Below are positions 23,961 to 34,714 of a stretch of DNA of 64,000 nucleotides, in pieces. The notes below the pieces were generated by a model. That model was given only the letters and a program-made list of their open reading frames with translations. It had not been told where the DNA came from and searched no databases. The position numbers and the translations under genes were made by a program. Source of the stretch: Muscardinus avellanarius (lineage: Eukaryota > Chordata > Mammalia > Rodentia > Gliridae); contig OY726561.1 of assembly GCA_963383645.1 (NCBI GenBank), forward strand, positions 31,290,826-31,354,825. Reading direction: 5' to 3'. The first letter of the stretch is position 1, and every line of letters starts with the position of its first letter.

Positions 23961-24234
23961 ATTAATTATTTTCACATTATAACATAATTATAATATTATT
24001 AAATAATTATCATATAACAGTATATAACATAATGCAATCATATTATGTTATATTATATGTATTACATATATAATGTAAATTTACTATATATACTATCTAT
24101 GATTTTATGTACATTCCATATCTGCGACAAAAGAATAAGATGGCTTAAGTTACTTTCATCTTTAGAGTTATTATTTCAATGATGATGAGAAACAGAAAAA
24201 GTAATAAAGGTGTGTTCATCAATCCATGGAAATT

Positions 24235-24375
24235 TAGAAAGTATCCACTCCTAAAAGTGATAACAATACTAAATTCCAGAAAATAAAAGATAGAGTGTCT
24301 TGCCTGAGATCACACAAACTATTTCAAAATTTAAATTAGATCTTTAGTCTCTAATCTCTCCTAACTATATACTTA
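24235..24375 (-). mobile_element. Possible MIR remnant
   Basis: 'cttgcctgagatcacacaaa' and its context resemble the antisense MIR core ('cttgcccaaggtcacacagc'). It is short and diverged. Confidence 0.4.
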
Positions 24376-24739
24376 CCTAGTTTTATCTGAGTTATTAATT
24401 ATGACCAAACAAAAATGTTAATATCATATAATTGGCTTTTCTAAATACTACTGGGGACCAAAATAAAAATTAGTAAAAGGAATGTAGGTATCATTCCAGG
24501 GCTGATCCCTGGAACTAAAGTTGAACATCATCTTGGTACTGTAGCTATTAAAAGAAATGTATTCCATAATTTCACAGATGAACATTAAAACTCAAAGGCA
24601 GGAAATACATTTTGAGAGAAGAGAAAACTGTCTAGAAGACAAACAAATAGATTTGGGGAGTTTCCACTTTGCCCCGCGATTGATTTTGTCTGTGTTTGAC
24701 CTTGGATTATTGATGTGGTCCTGCTGCCAGGGTGCACTC

Positions 24740-25400
24740 CTGCTGCCAAGATAGCCCTCCTTTCAAGTCACTATCATCCTACAGCTAGTGAAGCGTTTCC
24801 GAATCTCAAACCTGATCTTGTATCTTCCCTGTTAAAAGTATTATTTTATGGTTCTCAATTGCTTTTCAGATAAATCTACCCACTTATTGCCTTGCATTTC
24901 ACCCATACCCTTTCTCTTCCCAAACCCTGTGCTGCTTCCTCTGACTTTTCTGTCTCTGCTCCTGTGCATTCTCTGCTTCCAATGGCCTACATACTACCTT
25001 TTCATACCTACTGGACTCCTGGTATTCTGATTAACACAGAGGTTAAAGGGTTTTCTTTCTGGAAAGTTTCTGACACTGTTTCCCTCTAAACCTCCTAGTG
25101 GTCGAGTAGCACCTTGCAGTCCCATGCTCCTGTTTTTTTATTTTTATTTTTTATTGGTGCATTGTAGTCATACATCTTGTATCCCATTAAGATGCACACA
25201 TTATCCAATTAGCCCTTACCCAATGCCCTTGTTTTGAATGGAACCTTATTTTATTGGCTTGGTCACTTGTTTGTAGTACCCCTTAGATTATGCATCCTCT
25301 GAAAGCATCATCGCTTGCCCTTTTTACTCTCATTTATATAAGTAGTTACTATCACAGTTCATGGTCTATTCTACATAGTCCATAAACATTAAATTTATGT
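24740..25400 (+). mobile_element. L2-like region split by an L1 3' end
   Basis: CT-rich segments ('gtctctgctcctgtgcattc') and, past the L1 insertion, 'attatgcatcctctgaaagc' plus 'gtccataaacattaaattta' resemble an L2 3' end. It is very diverged, so only tentative. Confidence 0.45.
25132..25236 (-). mobile_element. LINE-1 3' end
   Basis: T-rich tract then 'ttattggtgcattgtagtca', 'cccattaagatgcacacatt' and 'ccaattagcccttaccca'. It is only about 100 bp, a strongly 5'-truncated insertion. Confidence 0.85.
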
Positions 25401-26033
25401 ATGTATATGTTAAAAACTAATCTAAACAATAAAAAAAGAAACCATTGAAAATAAGGGTGGTGAATGCTTTTTAAAATAAAAATTTAAATCATACATATAT
25501 ATACATATTCAGAAGCTTTTAAAATCTCATGGATGCCTAATTTGTGATTTTACCAATTATACACCAGAGATATGTGTGGTCCCTTGGTAAAATGGAATGC
25601 ATTGCAAAGCTAGAAAACTAGATTAAAATCCAACTAACTGGTTGGATTTAGACATTACATGCAATCATAGTCTCAAGGACCTTGCTTTCAAGACTTTTCA
25701 GTAGTGACAGCATTCTATTATCCATAAGTTGGTCCTTCATGTACGGACATAAATGAGTGATAAGAGCCAGTCTGCTACTTTTTCAAAGTTCCTATTAGTA
25801 TCTGATGTGACTAATGCATGTTACTACTTATTATTGGCATGGCATGTTTGTGCTCACTAAATCATTTAAAAAGGAGAAAACATGAAATTTACTGCTTGTC
25901 ATGGCTGGAACTTTTCAAATATAGTAATTGTCCCAGTCCAGCATACTCCATACATGAGCTAATGACTAACATACTTAGTGATACTCGTTAAGTGGTAGAA
26001 TTCCAGCAAGACTCCCCGAAATATGTTTATACA

Positions 26034-26074
26034 AGTTGGGCCTGGTGGCACACACTTGTAATACAGTCCCGCTA
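26034..26074 (+). mobile_element. SINE 5' fragment
   Basis: 'gggcctggtggcacacactt' and 'gtaatacagtccc' are the first 40 bp of a B1-dID element. The rest is lost. Confidence 0.65.
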
Positions 26075-26401
26075 ATTTGTAAATTTATTTTGTAATGCAT
26101 TATAAATCCCCCTACTGTTTACATTAAGAATTTGAGAATATCTCTCAAAAAATAACAATAGTATATTCTGGGCAAAATGAGATACAGCCTTTAACATTCT
26201 CTCCTATGACTCTCTCTCTCACGTACCTCAACTACATTAAGTCTTCTCCTATCTTTCACTGAGGGGCTTATTACGGAGTTTTCGATATGACTGACATTTT
26301 CTAAGTTAAAATGGAAAATTTAAAAAACCACCTCTAGCATATTAATATTTGAGTTGGACATATAAGTTATACATATAGCCAGGAAATAAATATTTCTTTA
26401 A

Positions 26402-26601
26402 ACTTTTTTTTTTTTTTGGTGGTACTGGGGTTCCTGGAAGCCCTTCTACCTCTGGGTTACACTCCCAGACCTATTTTATATATATTTTTTATTTGGAAAC
26501 AGGGTCTCTTAAGCCAGCGAGGCTGGCTCCAAACCAACGCAATCCTCCTGTCTCCGCCTCCCAAGCGTGGGGATTACAAGCGTGCGCCACCACGCCTGGC
26601 T
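26402..26601 (-). mobile_element. B1-dID SINE, type B
   Basis: Near-consensus type B copy in reverse: 'ggtggtactggggttcctgg', 'cttaagccagcgaggctgg', and 'gtgcgccaccacgcctggc'. A short 9-bp target duplication 'tttctttaa' lies at 26393-26401 and 26602-26610. Confidence 0.93.
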
Positions 26602-27172
26602 TTTCTTTAACATTTTAAAACAAAGATAATAAATGAATTGCCTGTCTTTATAAAAAGCAACTTATACTTGCTGGTCCAAAGAGAAGAGAAAAAGACCTAT
26701 TTCAAACATGTTGTCTTTTATGTTATTTCTGCCTCCAAAAAAAAAAAAGAATATTTGTAACAAGTGACAAGTAAAATGTTACTTTATAATTCTCTGCTGT
26801 CCAATTTATACTTTTCAAAAATCAGGTTATAACCATGGTGTTACTCAGTATCACAAAATTATATAGCCAGTTATTTAATATTATTATGGAAATTCTCAAT
26901 TTAAATTTTAGTAGTGAAAAATTAAACATTTATTAAACAGAAATATTAATAATATTGTGAAAAATATTTTACAGTATGAGGAGGGAAGCAAGTATGAAAA
27001 TTTATCTCCTGAAATTTTCATGAAAATGATCTTTTATTTTGCACTTCATATTAAATATGTACAGAAATTAGAAGAAAGGAAATAAATTATTTAAAAAGTA
27101 TACCAATTAAAAAGTTTGAGTTTCTCAGGATGATTTCAGTTTCAGGAGTAGGAATAATATCTTTGTACTTCC

Positions 27173-27362
27173 TGTCTGGGTATAGTGGTACAATCCTGCA
27201 ATCCCAGTATTTAGGAGGCTAAGATAGGAGGATCACAGGTTCACAGAAACTTAGTGAGGCTGTCAGCAACTAAAGACCTCGTTTCCAAATAAAAAGTAAA
27301 ATAAGGCTAGAGGTGTGGCTCAGTGGTAGAATGCCCCTGGCTTCAACTCCCAACACCACAAA
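27173..27362 (+). mobile_element. B1-dID SINE, diverged
   Basis: 'gtctgggtatagtggtacaa' start and ID half 'gtgtggctcagtggtagaat'. The right half is unusually close to a canonical ID/tRNA-like sequence. The tail became (CATA)n. Confidence 0.86.
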
Positions 27363-27376
27363 TATAAATAAATAAA

Positions 27377-27410
<34 letters not shown>

Positions 27411-27418
27411 CATACATA
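27363..27418. repeat. (AAAT)n(CATA)n microsatellite
   Basis: A-rich SINE tail expanded into AAAT units then CATA units. Confidence 0.96.
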
Positions 27419-27611
27419 AAATTTTCTTTTTCCCTTATTGTATTTCAGGAAGAGATGGAAAGATATTTTTCAATACCATATCAAATTTATAGAAAAATAA
27501 AAGCAAAATTATTTTATTTTTTATAAGCTTTATAAACTTTATTCCAGGAAACTTATATCATTGCTCTGAATGTCAACCTATTGTAATATTTATTTATTTA
27601 TTTATTTATTG

Positions 27612-27960
27612 AATTTAATATATTTTTATTGATGCATTATAGTCAAACAGCTCAATGGAATACAAGGCTTGTGAGGATATACAAGCACACATCATCCAAT
27701 TAGCCTTTATCCAAACCTCATCCCATTCCCTCCCCCTCCCTCAATCCCATGCTTGATTTAGTGATTAACTTTGATATATTTAAGTACATCATGTGCTTTT
27801 AAGAGATTCCCTCTTCCCCCATTCCATCCCCTCTGATTGGTCACCTTAATTGCTCCTCTATAGGGCCCTTTCTTCAACTAGATTTCCTCCAATTAACCAT
27901 TTCTTCCTAGTTTTTTCATATTAGGGAAAGCATCTGATTTTTTATTTTCTGTGATATGCC
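27612..27960 (-). mobile_element. LINE-1 3' UTR fragment
   Basis: 'ttattgatgcattatagtca', 'ctcaatggaatacaaggct', and a CT-rich UTR down to 'attagggaaagcatctg'. It aligns by eye with the copy at 15611. Confidence 0.86.
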
Positions 27961-27989
27961 GCATTGTAAGTTCTGATCCCACTCTTGAA

Positions 27990-28070
27990 GGCCCTGGCAC
28001 CAGCCTGGCCACCCGACAGGCTAATTCTGGCCTTGCTGGCTCCAGCACCAGCCTTGCCTCATGGCAGGCT
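27990..28070. repeat. Two imperfect 33-bp GC-rich repeats
   Basis: Units at 27990-28022 and 28038-28070 share 'caccagcc' and end in 'caggct'. It is the most GC-rich patch in this part of the window and belongs to no family I recognise. Confidence 0.75.
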
Positions 28071-28134
28071 CAGATTAAAAGCAAATTTTAAAAGGCTGTA
28101 GAAAAGCAAACCAATATTTAAAGAAGTAAAATAT

Positions 28135-28227
28135 TTCTTTGAGAAAGAGTCTTATTTACCCAGGTTGTCCTTGAACTCCTGGGCTCAAGCGTTGGCAGAT
28201 GTATGCCAGCCAGGTGTATGCCTGGCT
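28135..28227 (-). mobile_element. Monomeric B1/FLAM-like SINE fragment
   Basis: 'cccaggttgtccttgaactc' and 'ctgggctcaagcg' are the classic antisense 7SL-monomer core, different from the local dimeric SINEs. The end 'gtatgcctggct' fits, but the middle is rearranged. Confidence 0.65.
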
Positions 28228-28229
28228 TA

Positions 28230-29205
28230 GGGAAGTTTTTAAATGTGTGTTATCTTATACTGTTTAAGTTATGGTATCCAGTAGCAATGAGCAGAATCAT
28301 AGGTACACTTTAGGCAGAGTAAACTAGAATTTGCATTGTAATCCCACTGATCTGTATACATATTAAAATTTGAGGACTTATATTTTATTTCACAGGTGTA
28401 TATATGAGCTCTGGATTATTTTTCATCTATTTTAATGCATATTTGACAATTTTGCCAAAATATTTACAGAATTAGACTTAATGATATGATATAAAGAATT
28501 CTTCTACCCTTTTCTTTTGAATTAGGAAACAACAGATAATAGAGGACATATGCTCATCATTTTTGATACTCCCCAAGGACATTGTAGAATTTATCTTTGA
28601 ATAAAATTTCCAAAGTAGAAATATTTTAATTATATTACATAGAAAAATAGAGTAATTGTTCTTTCTTTAATCTTCTATAACAATGATTTGATAATTATTC
28701 TTCAAAAATTATTTAGAGTAAATCAGCAATTATCATGTTTCACATTTCTGGAACCACTGCACCTTGAAAATCTACAGCAATTGTCATTGGAAGAGTAGAG
28801 AAAATAAGGGAAAAGGAGAAAGTAAAACAGGTAAATTTAAACATGATTTCTCTCTACCAAAACTAGAAAGATAGAAATCATTCTGTTAGTATTCATTATA
28901 ACAGAAACATCAGTGTAATTTCCTTCAGAATAGAATATATTTTGAAAGCTATTCCATGATGAGAATAGAAATAATTAGGAAACAAATCTTTCACATATAA
29001 TATACCTTCCTTTATTACTACATTTTACTTTATTTCTCTAACCATATATATTTTGCAAACAAAGTAGAATTGGTTTTGGAAATTATTGCCCAAACTCTCC
29101 ACTATCAAATAAAGAGAAATCTTTCCTTCCTTTCATTTTAATTCTATCCATCCTCTATACTCACTTCCAACATAAATTAGGAGACATAAGAATTTAATAG
29201 TTCTG
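28230..29205. other. Unique AT-rich DNA
   Basis: No gene, RNA or repeat family recognised. Confidence 0.5.
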
Positions 29206-29209
29206 TGAG

Positions 29210-29305
29210 CTTCAAACAAACATGGCTTCTCCTTCGAAACCAATATAATATAATGACCTTCAAACAAACATGGCTTCTCCTTCGAAACCAATATAATATA
29301 ATGAC
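29210..29305. repeat. Perfect 48-bp tandem duplication
   Basis: Units 29210-29257 and 29258-29305 are identical and adjacent. Each starts 'cttcaaacaaacatggct' and ends 'atataatgac'. The absence of mismatches means it is recent, or a possible assembly artefact. Confidence 0.98.
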
Positions 29306-29904
29306 CTGGAATAAATTCTCAAAATTCATTTTGGGGGATTTTTTTTTTTTTGGTACATTGTGTTGTTTACTCCATCATAGCAGGAACCCTCCAAAGCAAA
29401 AGCCAAGTTTATTATTGTCTTTAATTAACACTGTTGAGTTGTTAGCATATCAAAAAGCACACTATACAGACTCCAACCACACCTGATATGTAGCCAGCAA
29501 CACCAGATAATCACTTCTGTACTTAATCAAATTTGAAGCAATTTGACACTTACTAGGGGAACTGGGGAATACATCTGGATGGAGAGTGTGATCTCTGAAG
29601 CATATTACTTGTATCTGGAAGTAAAAACGATCAGTATTGATACGAGGCATGTCAAGCTATGTCAAAATCTTTATTTTTTATACTCAAAAGAAAGGATTAT
29701 TACAGTACTTGCAGATGATATAACAATAAGCAAACCTTGGTTCATTAAAACATTTTAAAATCCAAAGATAATGTCCTTTTGGCTATTAACATTCAAGCCT
29801 TCTATATTTGTTTTTGAACATTGTTTTGTTTTGTTCTCCCATAGGTTTATCATTTGGGTCCATTCACTTCTAAACTCTCCACTTTTCCTCTCTGTGAGAA
29901 ACAT

Positions 29905-30085
29905 GTGATTTTAGAGAATTAAGAGCAAGAGTGAGACTGGCTGTTCACATCCTGACTTTGTCACTTTTCCATCTTGGAAAGTTGGACAAATTGCCTTCAT
30001 GTACCTGTTTTCTTGTCTATAAATTATGTTATAGAAATCCTTATAGTTGAACATATAGAGCAATGCTAATCAAGTAGAAAGCCTC
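29905..30085 (+). mobile_element. MIR element
   Basis: 'cacatcctgactttgtcact', 'aagttggacaaattgcctt' and 'cttgtctataaattatgt' follow the MIR core order. Confidence 0.65.
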
Positions 30086-30594
30086 TGGATATTAGTTGTC
30101 ATGTTTATTATTGTAGAATCCATCTGTGACTCTTTCAATAGTGCAGAAGTATATAATATTAAATCAAACACTCCTCTCCAGCCCTATGTTTTCAGTCCTT
30201 ATTTGTCAAGCTTACAGGTACAGTTGCCTACATTGAATGGCTTCCTTGTCAACTCCCGTTCACTGTTCCATACCCTCCAACTATCTCTTCCTACTCACAG
30301 GCTACCCCTAGGTTAAGTTCATATAAAACCTTATGCTGTCATGACAATGGGCTTTTTTAAGTCCTCCCTCTTGATTTCCCAGAAGCATTAAACAGAATTG
30401 AGGTTCTATCTTAAGCCCAAATTACCAATCCTTCCCCCCAAAACCTGTAATTTCTGAGCCTTCTTCACCTTACTAAATGTCCCCTCCATATATAGAGTGG
30501 CAGAAATAAACATGATCTTCCTATGACTCCTAGCCACATAAAATAAATCACAGTAGCCTGAAGTTTTTGTTATAAAATGTGCCTAGAAGCACAT

Positions 30595-30960
30595 GAGTCT
30601 TACTAGCACCATTCTTCCCACTGTAGTCCTAATTCTCTTGTATTTCTTACTAAACCACTTCAATGACTTCTTATCCTCCCTCCCTAGTTTTACTATTGAC
30701 TCCTTTGATCCCTCCTCCACAAACAACCAGTGTCATCTTTAAAAAAAAAAAAAAAAATTAGATCACGTTACCTGTACAAAATTCTTTCACTGGCTTCTTA
30801 CAACAGTCACAATAAGTGAAAATTAACATTTTTTACCATGCAAATTTTACCATGCAATTTTCTATCTCCTTTCAAAACAGTATCTCTCTGATAAACTGAA
30901 AGCACCCTTTTCTTTCATATTATGTTTTTTCTTTTTCAAAATTTGCAGCATGTTCATTCA
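30595..30960 (+). mobile_element. L2 fragment
   Basis: 'tcttatcctccctccctag' and past an A-run 'ttagatcacgttacctgtac' plus 'tctttcactggcttcttaca' match the L2 3' region known for 'gatcatgtcactcccctg..cagtggcttcccat'. It is ancient. Confidence 0.6.
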
Positions 30961-31264
30961 TGCTTTCATTTTTAATTATATTTTTTATTGTAAGTAGCAT
31001 AAAATCAGAAATACTTTGACTAAGTTTATAGTGCTTTCAGTTTAACAAATATTTCTTGAAAGATTGAGTAATTAATTAACTGGAGCTTTTATAAGTAATT
31101 CCAAAAAAAAAAAAAAACACAACCAAGTAGGCTATATGGCAAATATTACCTAAGAAGGAAATTTTACTTTAATTATTTGCAGAATCTCTACTTGAACTCT
31201 TGGTTGATAAGTCTGAAGGGAAATTTTTTGTCTAATTTGTTTACCTGTTAAAACCAGATGGGAG

Positions 31265-31430
31265 GTCAGCTGGAGCCATATGTATGAACTTTGGAAGCTG
31301 ACAAAATAGGGCGTAAATTTTTACTGCTCCTTCCAAAATAGGTATGACTTTGGTTAACTTACAGAAAAACCTTGAGTCTGTTTTCTATGGCAAAAAAACA
31401 AGGACAACATACCCTATCATAATGGACTAG
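31265..31430 (+). mobile_element. MIR element
   Basis: 'gactttggttaacttacaga', 'accttgagtctgttttctat' and its spacing resemble the second half of MIR. Confidence 0.5.
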
Positions 31431-31439
31431 TATGAAGGT

Positions 31440-31830
31440 GAAATTATATATGACATAAATATGTCAGCGGACACTCAAATCCCAATCCCTTTCCCCTTTA
31501 CAATCAAGGTCTACTCTCAGTCATTGGGTGCCATGCATTAACCTGCACCTCTGGGCCCTTTGTTGGAGACCACTTGAAGAGGCCCCAAAGCAAGGAGGAG
31601 AATAACTGGGTAGGCATATCTACTCAGTCAGGCCTGTACCCTGCTCATATGACTAGAAAGGTTTTTTTCATTAGGTTGTTGTTAAAGGGTTGTTAGTTCT
31701 GTGGCTTAATTTAGTGTTTTTAGAAAAGTCATGAGTTCTTATTATATTGTTAATTTTATAAATATTTATTTACTTTGGCCAGATTGCTATTCCTTTTTCT
31801 GGCTCCCCCTTTCTTCCCCCTGTTTCTGTT
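31440..31830. other. Unique DNA
   Basis: Slightly more GC-balanced, with 'tgggccctttgttggagacc' among its features. No family or exon was recognised. Confidence 0.45.
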
Positions 31831-31845
31831 ACAGTATCTTTAATT

Positions 31846-31914
31846 TTTTTTTTTTTTTTTTTTTGGTGGTCCTGGGGTTCCTGGAAGCCCTTCTACCTCC
31901 GGGCTACACTCGCA

Positions 31915-32005
<91 letters not shown>

Positions 32006-32095
32006 TTTTTTTTTTGAAACAGGGTCTCTTACGCCAGCGCGGCTGTCTCCGCCTCCCAAGCACGGGGATTACAAGCGTGCGCCACCACGCCAGGC
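31846..32095 (-). mobile_element. B1-dID SINE, type B, with microsatellite linker
   Basis: The ID half in reverse (to about 31915) and B1 half in reverse (from about 32016) are intact at both ends. The linker is replaced by (CA)n(TA)n. An exact 14-bp target duplication 'cagtatctttaatt' lies at 31832-31845 and 32096-32109, proving a single insertion. The B1 half also lacks about 25 bp around 32045. Confidence 0.95.
31916..32000. repeat. (CA)n(TA)n microsatellite inside a SINE
   Basis: About 21 CA units run into about 19 TA units, at the place where other type B copies have 'cctattttatatat'. Confidence 0.98.
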
Positions 32096-32215
32096 CAGTA
32101 TCTTTAATTCTTTGTTAATTTTTCTACTTGATCACGTGAGTTATTTGCTGATCATACCATTTACCCAATCTGCTAAGCTTCATTAGTTAAGATAATTTAA
32201 TTTTAGTTTTCTTAT

Positions 32216-32506
32216 GGCCAGCCCTTTTTATCTACAGGTTCCTCTTTCTCAGATCCAACCAGCAAAAAATCAAAAATATTTGGAAAAAATATTGAATCTA
32301 TGCCAATCATGTACAGACTTGTTTTTTCCCTTTACAATATTCCATAAAGTAAAACAAATATAAGTGAAAATAATGATATTTACATGTCATTCGCCCTGTA
32401 TTAAGAATTCTAAGCACTCTAGAGTTAGGCTATAGGCAGATACTATACCATTTTATATAAGGAATTTGAGCATCCATGGATTTTGGTATCCAGGAGGGCC
32501 TGGACT
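32216..32506 (+). mobile_element. MER2-like Tigger DNA element
   Basis: 'ggccagccctttttatctac' start, 'aaaaatatttggaaaaaat', 'gagcatccatggattttggt', and an end like 'ggagggcctggac'. It is the same family as 19431-19749 but in the opposite orientation. Non-autonomous, no transposase. Confidence 0.75.
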
Positions 32507-32945
32507 CAGTATCTTCAGAACATTTTCCTTCAGAACAATTTTACTTTACTAGGGCTAGTTTTTATATTTTTTGAAAATCCACAAATGAAACATCAATAAT
32601 GAAACATCGCAAGTCTTTTTCTGAGATTTGGGTAATATCAATAGCAGAACCATAAATCATATGTTCTATTTCAAAATTAGTATATATATTTTTTACATAG
32701 TGATTGTAGTTGTGAGAAAAAGCTTTCAACACATAACAAATGAAGCACTTGACTGGCAGTGTTTGGAGTTACTCTATTTAAGTTACTTACAAGGCTTAAT
32801 AATTGAGGATATAGTATAAATGCTCAAAAGAGCAAAAAAAATCCATATAAAATGCAATATAGATCTGTTCTAAATTTTATGGTAAAGATTTTTATTTGCG
32901 TGAAGAGAACACATTTTATAGACCGATATTAAAAAAAAAAAAGAT
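32507..32945. other. Unique AT-rich DNA
   Basis: Nothing recognised; ends in an A-run before a SINE. Confidence 0.5.
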
Positions 32946-33350
32946 TATATGCTGGCACACACTCTTATTCTTTTTTCTTTTTTGGTGGTGTTCTTTTTTT
33001 TCTGGCTACTCTCCCACGGGCTATATTCCCAGACCTATTTGTATACTTTTTTATGTGGAAACAGGATCTCTTAAGCCAGCGTGCATGGCTGGCTTCAAAC
33101 TTGCGGGATCCTCCTGTCTCTGCCTCCCAAGCGCGGGGATTACAAGCGTGCGCCACCACGCCTGGCACACACTTGTATTCTAAGTATTATGTAGGCTGAG
33201 ACAGAAAGATAGCGAGTTAGGAGCCAGCCTCAGCAACTTAGTGAGGTGCTCTATAACTTAATGGGACTCTTTTTCAAAAATAAAAATATCAAATAGGAAT
33301 GGGGTATAGCTCAGAAGTAGAATGCCCCTGGCTTCCATCCCCAAAACAAA
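32946..33350 (+). mobile_element. Old B1-dID SINE split by a younger one
   Basis: The 5' piece 'ggcacacactcttattc' (32954-32970) and the rest from 33164 ('tgaggtgctctataactta' to 'ttccatccccaaaaca') belong to one type A element. The inner SINE lies between them. Confidence 0.85.
32971..33163 (-). mobile_element. B1-dID SINE, type B, nested
   Basis: Antisense type B copy with a shortened ID half and a near-intact B1 half ('cttaagccagcgtgcatggc', 'gcgccaccacgcctgg'). The 17-bp host sequence is duplicated at 32954-32970 and 33164-33180 with two mismatches. Confidence 0.9.
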
Positions 33351-33369
33351 CTATAAAAAAATAAAACAA

Positions 33370-33478
33370 AGGAAGGCCTCATTATGCCTCACTAAGGAGC
33401 TGAGGCCATAAAACTGTGATCCTTTTGTCTCCGCCAACCAAATACTGGGATTACAAGTATTCACCACCATGTCTGGCT
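33370..33478 (-). mobile_element. SINE B1-half fragment
   Basis: 'cctcactaaggagctgaggc' through 'tcaccaccatgtctggctta': only the left half remains. Confidence 0.75.
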
Positions 33479-33814
33479 TAGTTTTAAATTTTAAAAATCA
33501 AAATAAATTGTTTGATGAAAATTAAAAGGGAAGAATGAAAGTACATTATGAATGTACAAAATAGGTTTCCAGACAGTGAGATAAAAAGGTTTAGGTAAAT
33601 ACAGAAATGACCTGGATGAAACAATAAGTCAGCCATGGGAGAGAGAAAGAAGAAAAATATATTGATTGGATAAGTTAAAAGCAGCTAATTTAATATTTCA
33701 AATATTACAAAAAGGATTTCAACCTTAACTCATTTACATCAGAGAGTACTTACAGATTCTTCAAGAGTTCAAGTGAAAGAAGATGAGAAAAAGAAAACGA
33801 TTAAGAAAATATGC

Positions 33815-34010
33815 AGCTGGGCGTGGTGGCGCATGCTTGTAATCCCAGTGCTTGGGAAGCTGAGACACAAGGAACATACAGGTTCGAAGCCAGCCTCAGC
33901 TATTTAGTGAGGCTCTGTTTCCTAATAAAATATAAACAATAGGTCTGGGAGTATAGCCCGGAGATAGAAAGCCTCTGGGTTCCACACCCAGTACCACACA
34001 CACACACAAA
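33815..34010 (+). mobile_element. B1-dID SINE, intermediate type
   Basis: Carries the type B box 'acaggttcgaagccagcc' but the type A middle 'cagctatttagtgaggctct'. An exact 12-bp target duplication 'aagaaaatatgc' lies at 33803-33814 and 34011-34022. Confidence 0.94.
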
Positions 34011-34141
34011 AAGAAAATATGCAAAAATTACAAAGTTTCATGATATCTACAATGATTTTCAAGATGTATCATGAGCCAGGTACTAGTGCCACATATCTAT
34101 AATCCTACTATGTGGGAGACTGAGACAGAAGGCAGACTTTA

Positions 34142-34339
34142 CCAGGAGTGGTGGCACAGGTTTTTAATCCCAGCATTCAGGAGGCTGTGACCAGAGGATC
34201 CTGGTTCGCAGACAGCCTCAGCAACTTAGTGAGGCTGTCCACATCTTAGTGAGACCCCGTTTCAAAAATAAAGAATAAAAAATAGGGCAGGGGGTGTAGT
34301 TCAGAGGTCGAATGCCCCTGGGTTCCATCCCCAGATCTG
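34142..34339 (+). mobile_element. B1-dID SINE, type A, nested
   Basis: Nearly intact copy, 'ggagtggtggcacaggtttt' to 'ggttccatccccagatctgc'. Its tail is the purine triplet tract that follows. Confidence 0.9.
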
Positions 34340-34577
34340 CAAAAGAAGAAGGAGGAGGGAGGAGGAGGAGGAGGAGGAGGAGGAGGAGGAGGAAGGAGGA
34401 GGAAGGAGGAGGAGGAGGAGGAGGAGGAGGAAGAGGAGGAGGAAGAGGAAGGAGGAGGAGGAGGGAGGAGGAGGAGGAGGAGGAGAAGAAGAAGAAGAAG
34501 AAGAAGAAGAGGAGGAGGAGGAGGAGGAGGAGGAGGAGGAGGAGGAGGAGGAGGAGGAGGAGGAGGAGGAGGAAGGG
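34340..34577. repeat. (GGA/GAA)n purine triplet repeat
   Basis: About 238 nt with no pyrimidine on the plus strand: mostly GGA, with a GAA block near 34485-34510. It lies at the 3' tail of the SINE at 34142. Open frames of up to 154 codons here are poly-R/E/G or poly-P/L/S artefacts. Confidence 0.98.
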
Positions 34578-34714
34578 ACTTAAGGCCAAGCTCCACCTTA
34601 GCAAGGCCCTCTGTTACTTAGGTAGACCCTGCTTCAAAGTGCAAAATTTTAAAAAAGAATTAGAGTGTAGCTCAAAGGTAAAACACTATTGGGCTCAATC
34701 TCTAGGACCAAAAA

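Larger units (their letters stand above)
34074..34712 (+). mobile_element. Old SINE split by a younger SINE
   Basis: The left piece (34074-34135, 'gccaggtactagtgccacat') and the right piece (about 34576-34712, 'gcaaggccctctgttactta' to 'ctaggacc') form one old B1-dID element. A short 'gactt' repeat marks the insertion point. Confidence 0.72.

Noticed and set aside
31731..32186. 151-codon frame
   Set aside because: Most of it is an antisense SINE with a (CA)n(TA)n linker.
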